From the NCBI RefSeq assembly GCF_004664715.2, contig NC_051063.1, forward strand, positions 118,534,629 through 118,598,628: a stretch of DNA of 64,000 nucleotides. Reading direction: 5' to 3'. Position 1 is the stretch's first letter, and every line of letters starts with the position of its first letter. The position numbers were made by a program, and so were the translations under genes. Positions 58,997-64,000 of this stretch are shown here, in pieces. The notes beneath the pieces are model-generated. The model was not told where the DNA came from. It saw only the letters and a list, made by a program, of their open reading frames with translations, and made no database searches. The stretch comes from Peromyscus leucopus (taxonomy: Eukaryota; Chordata; Mammalia; Rodentia; Cricetidae).

Positions 58997-60167
58997 CTGA
59001 TTAGAAAAAATAAACACCTTGTGTTCTAACTTAGAAATTGTTAGGTTTCAAAAATCATTCTCCCTTAACAATTGGAGTATTAAAGAAAAGTCATAGTGTC
59101 CTAGTATCCCCAATATTTGCAAAGGAAATTCAGAAATGATGAGAAAGCAGTGGTTGTATCCCATTAGGTATAAAATTATCTGCATATTATCGTGGTAATT
59201 TATACTAGGAAGCACACGTTTTTAAAAAAGTTTTTCCTGTTTTTCTTTTGAATTTTTTTTATGGAAAATAGGTTCTTTTCTCATAAATTGTATCTTCATT
59301 GTAATTTTCCCTCAAACTATTCCTTCCAGTTTCTCCCTTCCCACCCTACCTTTCAGATCCACTCCCTTCTATCTCTCAGTAGAAAAAAAAACAGGGTTCT
59401 AAGAGGTAACAATCAAATATGACAAAATAAAATATAATAATATGAAGCAAAACATACAATATCAGGTTGGACAAGGAAACCAACATGATGAAAAGAGATG
59501 CAAGAGCAGGCATAAGAGGCAGAGACCCATTCATTGTCACAATGAGGAGTCCTTTGACCTACTCTCTTTCCTGCCTGCAAAATATAGTATAGCAATGATG
59601 GCAGAGAATTTCTGGTAATATTGAACCAGTGTCTTACTTGAGCAAGGCCCACTAAAGGAGAAGAAACCAACATCAGACACTGTTTGGGTACCCAAGAACC
59701 AAAGACTATATAGCATAGAAACCAAGGGCAAAACAAATCACTACTAGTCTAAAAAGAAGAAAAATAAAATGATTCATAAGGATAAACTGCTATACTCACA
59801 GATCAGTGTCTGATCCCATCTTCACCACAGAAGCTTACTCTGGTTGCAGATGGGAACAGATGCAGAGAACCACAGCTGTACTTTATGTTGAGAAATGGTA
59901 TATATTGAAGGTCTCCATTAAATCCCTACTGTCACAACTCATGGAATCACCCCAGAAGGGGAGGCAGAAAGATTCTGAGAATCACATGAGTAGGAAGACA
60001 CAAAGAGAAAAAAACACCTTTGAAATCAACTAAGCAAGACACATATGAGCTCAGATATACTAAAGCATCAATACAGAGCCATAAGTGGGGTCTGTAGCAT
60101 GTCATCCCACTGTATATTATAGTTATTAGTTTAAGATCTTTAATTAAACCTTTTTTTCTATGTGAAA

Positions 60168-60168
<1 letters not shown>

Positions 60169-60212
<44 letters not shown>
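60169..60212. repeat. TA microsatellite, 44 bases
   Basis: Perfect TA run orthologous to 7042-7062 and 32364-32410. Confidence 0.95.
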
Positions 60213-60216
<4 letters not shown>

Positions 60217-61680
60217 TTGAGATGGTACAAATGATGATACTATGGAGTAACTATATAATTTGAAGACTTCTAGTGTTCCAATGTTCCCACATACATATTA
60301 GAAATGCTGGGGGCCATTATTAGTTGCCAAAAAACAAAGTAAATAAGTTGAAATGAAGACATACAAAAAATATATTGGGGAAGATGTATGGAGAAGGATG
60401 TAGTACATTTAATCACTTCCCATTGTCTAAATATCCTACCCAGAAAAAGAATGGGAAAGATGATATAACCAAAAACTAATGAGCAAAGTGATCAGTATTG
60501 ACCCTGGGGTATAATAGGAGGCAAAATATGGGCTGTTTCAGGCATGACATAATAATTAAGGAGTTCTTTTAAGATCCTAATGTTGAACCATAATGTTAGG
60601 AAGCAAGGGAAAAATTGTTCTCATGCTAGTAAAAATGCCACTTTGTGTCCTTTCACTTATATAGTGAGCAAAGTTTCAGGCATAAACATGTACAATAAAG
60701 GAACCTGAATTTCTTATTGCCCAGAGAGGCTTCATAGGGAGAAGTAATTTGTTACACATTTGTCCTTTCATATTGTAGGAAGAGAATCAGATATTTATCC
60801 TTTTCCAGACTTGAACTTGTATGATTTCTAACTCAGTTTAAACTTTACTCTTAACTCCAAATTTGAGTTATTCTTACTTATATTAGATACTCACTTTGAA
60901 GATTGGACCTCACCCATGAAGATACTACATACTGACTCCTATGTTTTGGCTAAAACCAAGAAATCATAGGAAAGTGTCATTCATTTTGAAGATGGATTTA
61001 TTTTCCTTAGCAAGAAGAAGGCTTCTACATAGAGTTTAGGATTTCATGAGATGTGCAGAAAATACATAATTACTACTGGCATGGTGTGAACTTGTGGGTA
61101 TTATTTTATCCTCCAGATTTTCTCTTCAATCAAGGTATCAAGTTTCTTACTAAAATTCTTTAACATTGTATGTTAATAATATGCTTAAAGGAGTCTAGTG
61201 TCCCTTGCTCACTTTTTGATATGCCTGTCTAGTATCAGGATGCCTGGGCCTGTAAAATTGACATCCAGAATGACATGGTATTCCACACCATCCATGTCTT
61301 CCAGTATATTTGTACATGCTTTCACTTTGTTGAGACAAAAGGATAGCCTGGGTCTTGAAGATCCCTCTGTTATCTCCTGTAATTTGTTCTAGTCAGTGTC
61401 TCTTATAACAGCGTCACACTTTTCCTATAGTAGACTGTTCATCAAATCATCCCAGAAGTTCTTTCCTCCAACCTTTTCTTTGACATGCCCTGATATAACC
61501 AGCAACATTCCTTCTCAGGGTCTAAAATGGATCATGACCAGGGTGTATGGAATCTTTGAGTGTTGAATTTCTTAGCCCAGATAGATGATAGACTCCAATC
61601 AAAAAATTTCTGCTAGCCTGTACAGCTGGTGGGTACTAGAGGATGTTATCTTTTAAGGTTTAATTTTAATGTAGATTGAA
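60213..61680. repeat. Ancient unit-internal repeat, unit 3 copy 1
   Basis: Counterpart of 7063-8500 and 32411-33840. Confidence 0.55.
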
Positions 61681-62823
61681 GGATCTTATTTAGGCAAAGG
61701 AACTTTACTAAAAAACCAAGGTGGTTATAGCTATTAATGCTGATTGTCACCTGGATGGGAGTTATAGTAAATATTATAAGAAAATGCCAACAATATCTAT
61801 TCAGTATTTTCTATATGGATTCGTTTATGTTAGACTGAATGGTGTAGGAGGCAACACTTCATTGGCTTGTTTCCAGAACTGAATAAAATGGAGAACATAA
61901 GCTGAGCAGCAGCAATCATATTTGTCAGTTTCTTGTCTACAGATATGGTTTAACTGGCTGCCTCATGATCCTGTCACATGACTTCCCAATCAAGACAAAC
62001 TGTCCGTTAGAGCAATCAAAAAAATTAAACATTTCCATGCTTAAGGTAATTCTGCCAAGTAATTTCTTGTAGCACCAAGACTGGAAACTTCTTTAAGCAT
62101 TGTTGCGGATTTCTCTACTCAGGAGGTATTCTTTATATTACTGCCTTTTTGAACTGGAAAACATTGGGCACATAGTGACTGAGATTACCATATGTTATTT
62201 TGTGTATAAACTATTTTTGAAGGAAATTCATGAATTTTCATATATGTTATTATAATGTAACAAACAATCTTTCCTTTTTTATTGCACCAAAATTGATACA
62301 TGTGATGTGGACTTAAAACAATATGATTGAAATTCATTTCTTTCCTAAACTTTAATACTTTAAAACCTTAGCTCTTAGGGTAATCATGGTGAAATGGAGA
62401 TAGCATGAGAAGAGAACAGCTAGAGAGATGGCATCACAGGTCTAGTATTTTGAGCCTTACTAAAAATACTAGACAATGATTTCAAAATATGTATGATAAG
62501 TATAATCAACAAACTCAAAGAGGATACAGATAAATTCAAAAAATGAAATCATAAAAATATAAATATCTGAAATAATTAATGAAAATAATTTAAGATAGCA
62601 AAACAGAATTTAAAAAAAGATATTGTACTTCTGGGGAAAATAACAAAATGAAATAATAAATTAAATGGAAAATTAAGGACTTTAAACAAAAAAATTCAGA
62701 GGAATGCCTCACTAAGAGTGGATGGAATATAAGTGAGAACACTAGGTCATTAAGATTATATAGTGAAAAAATGGCTCACACAATAAAAGAAATGTGAAAT
62801 AAAAAAATAAAACATAAAACTCT
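61681..62823. other. Unit 3 spacer
   Basis: Counterpart of 8501-9653; retains the empty gattaccat site near 62187. No gene recognised. Confidence 0.6.
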
Positions 62824-62990
62824 TCTTGGGAACATATTCAAGGGGCTGTATATCCTACTACAGAGTAATCGTCTCTGTTCATTGCTGCAATGTTCATATG
62901 AGCCAGACATAGAAAACAGGCTAGATGTCTACCAATGGATGAATGATTTAAGAAAATATGTTATATCTAGACAATAGAGTATTACTCAAT
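62824..62990 (+). mobile_element. L1 ORF2 3' fragment, unit 3
   Basis: Counterpart of 9654-9820. Confidence 0.75.
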
Positions 62991-63031
62991 TTTCTTAATA
63001 AAGCCCTTGAACTCTGTGTCTAATAACATGA

Positions 63032-63379
63032 TGTGGTGGTTTGAAAAACGTGGCCTCCAAAGGAACTGGCACTATTAAGAGATATAGCCTTGTTGGAGTA
63101 AGTGTTGGCCATGTTGGAGGATGTGTGTCACTGTGGGGATGGGTTTAGTGTCCTCCTATATTCAAGCTATTCCCAGTGTCACAAATGACCTCGGGTGGCC
63201 TGCAAGACAGTGGCCTAAGCTACTTCTATACAATGTATGCCTGCACATTGGCATGTCACAGCATGAGGATAATGGAATGAACCTCTAAAAATGTAAGTCA
63301 CCACAATTAACTTCTTTTCATTTTAAAAGTTGCTGTCGTCATGGTGCCTCTTCATAGCAACAGAAACTTAACTAAAACA
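63032..63379 (+). repeat. LTR-like rodent repeat, unit 3
   Basis: Counterpart of 9862-10210. Confidence 0.6.
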
Positions 63380-63419
63380 TGTGGCAAAAGGAGTCTGTTC
63401 TCCCTGCCTTACTGTTTGA

Positions 63420-63870
63420 AGCCCCATTCCAATATCAGAAATGGTTGGGACTGTACACTGTACAATAAACATGTGTTGGTTATCCATATCATCTGCGTCA
63501 TCCAGCATGTTTGTACATGCTTTCAGTTTGACAAAATTAGAGAACAGATGGAGTTTTTAAAATTCTTGTGTTATTTCTCACAACTTGTTCTAATCAATGT
63601 CTGTGATGACACAGTTGCTCTTTCACTCTAATAAACAATTTATTAAATAATCCTAGTAGTTCTTTACTCTGTCCTTTTGTTTGTCATGGCTTGATGTGAC
63701 TAGTCAGCTAACTTTTCAGGATCTACCAGCGATCCTCTCCTAAATATATGATGGATATGATTGTGTGATTTCTAAGCCAAGATGCAGGAACCCTCAAAAT
63801 ATAAAGCCTTTGCATGTATATACAGCTGGTGGATACTCTTGGGTGTGTATCTTGCCATGTTTATTTCCAA
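63420..63870. repeat. Ancient unit-internal repeat, unit 3 partial copy 2
   Basis: Counterpart of 10250-10700. Confidence 0.5.
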
Positions 63871-63904
63871 GAGAGATGGGAGAATTTTTGTTATATTATC
63901 ATAT

Positions 63905-64000
63905 TTTTTTTTATTTTTTATTTTATATACCAACCACAATTCCCCCTCATTCCCCTTCTCCTGCTTTTCCACCCCCATTCACTCTTATAGGGGATAAAGC
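63905..64000 (-). mobile_element. Antisense L1 3' end, cut by window edge
   Basis: Start of the unit 3 counterpart of 10738-12575 (T-rich tail, then accaaccacaattccccctc). Confidence 0.7.

Larger units (their letters stand above)
58237..60168. other. 3' flank of copy C
   Basis: Shared receptor 3' flank; no gene recognised. Contains the candidate AATAAA at 58561-58566 with GT-rich sequence after it, and the old B1 at 58859-58996. Confidence 0.6.

Noticed and set aside
1..64000. CRISPR arrays, operons, phage or bacterial defence genes
   Set aside because: The repeats are long tandem units, SINEs, LTRs and microsatellites of a mammalian genome; no short spaced direct repeats and no prokaryotic gene organisation.
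1..64000. tRNA or rRNA genes
   Set aside because: No cloverleaf-type A/B box arrangement or rRNA text was recognised; the SINE bodies are B1 (7SL-derived).

Overview
The window is rodent nuclear DNA: intron-split genes with GT-AG junctions, B1 SINEs, rodent-type L1 3' ends and several rodent LTRs. The B1 sequence variant looks like those of cricetids (hamsters, voles, deer mice) rather than Mus, but that is an inference from memory of repeat families.

The dominant structure is a head-to-tail tandem array of a unit of about 26-27 kb, each unit carrying one six-exon vomeronasal type-2 receptor gene (Vmn2r, family C GPCR) on the + strand. Base 1 corresponds to 25890 and to 53098, so unit 1 is 1-25889, unit 2 is 25890-53097 and unit 3 (cut by the window) is 53098-64000. 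Three receptor copies are present. Copy A (exon 3 tail to exon 6, 1-5189) is broken. Copy B (20447-30429) is complete and open except for one in-frame TAG in exon 3. Copy C (47657-58236) has six open, correctly phased exons encoding a predicted 850-residue receptor and is the only apparently functional gene.

The rest is intergenic and intronic DNA repeated in the same order in each unit: an old B1, a TA microsatellite, a unit-internal ancient repeat, an L1 scrap, an LTR-like repeat, an antisense L1 split by an IAP-like LTR, another solo LTR with target duplication, a sense L1 ORF2 3' end, AT-rich unidentified DNA, further retroelement scraps, then exon 1 of the next receptor. Unit-specific changes sit on this background: a solo LTR only in unit 2 (34375-34921), a B1 that replaces about 1.43 kb in unit 1 (15750-15915), an LTR-like foldback element with a nested B1 only in copy C intron 5 (56139-56727), and an ERV 3' end only in copy A intron 5 (about 2313-3043).

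Functionally, the one intact product would be a sensory-neuron receptor with a large extracellular Venus-flytrap domain, a nine-cysteine linker and seven membrane helices. No CRISPR array, operon, tRNA, rRNA or other cellular gene was recognised. The most noteworthy points are the graded decay of the three copies, the indel-only pattern of damage in copy A exon 6 (which looks more like consensus error than evolution), and the well-dated insertions and deletions that separate the units.
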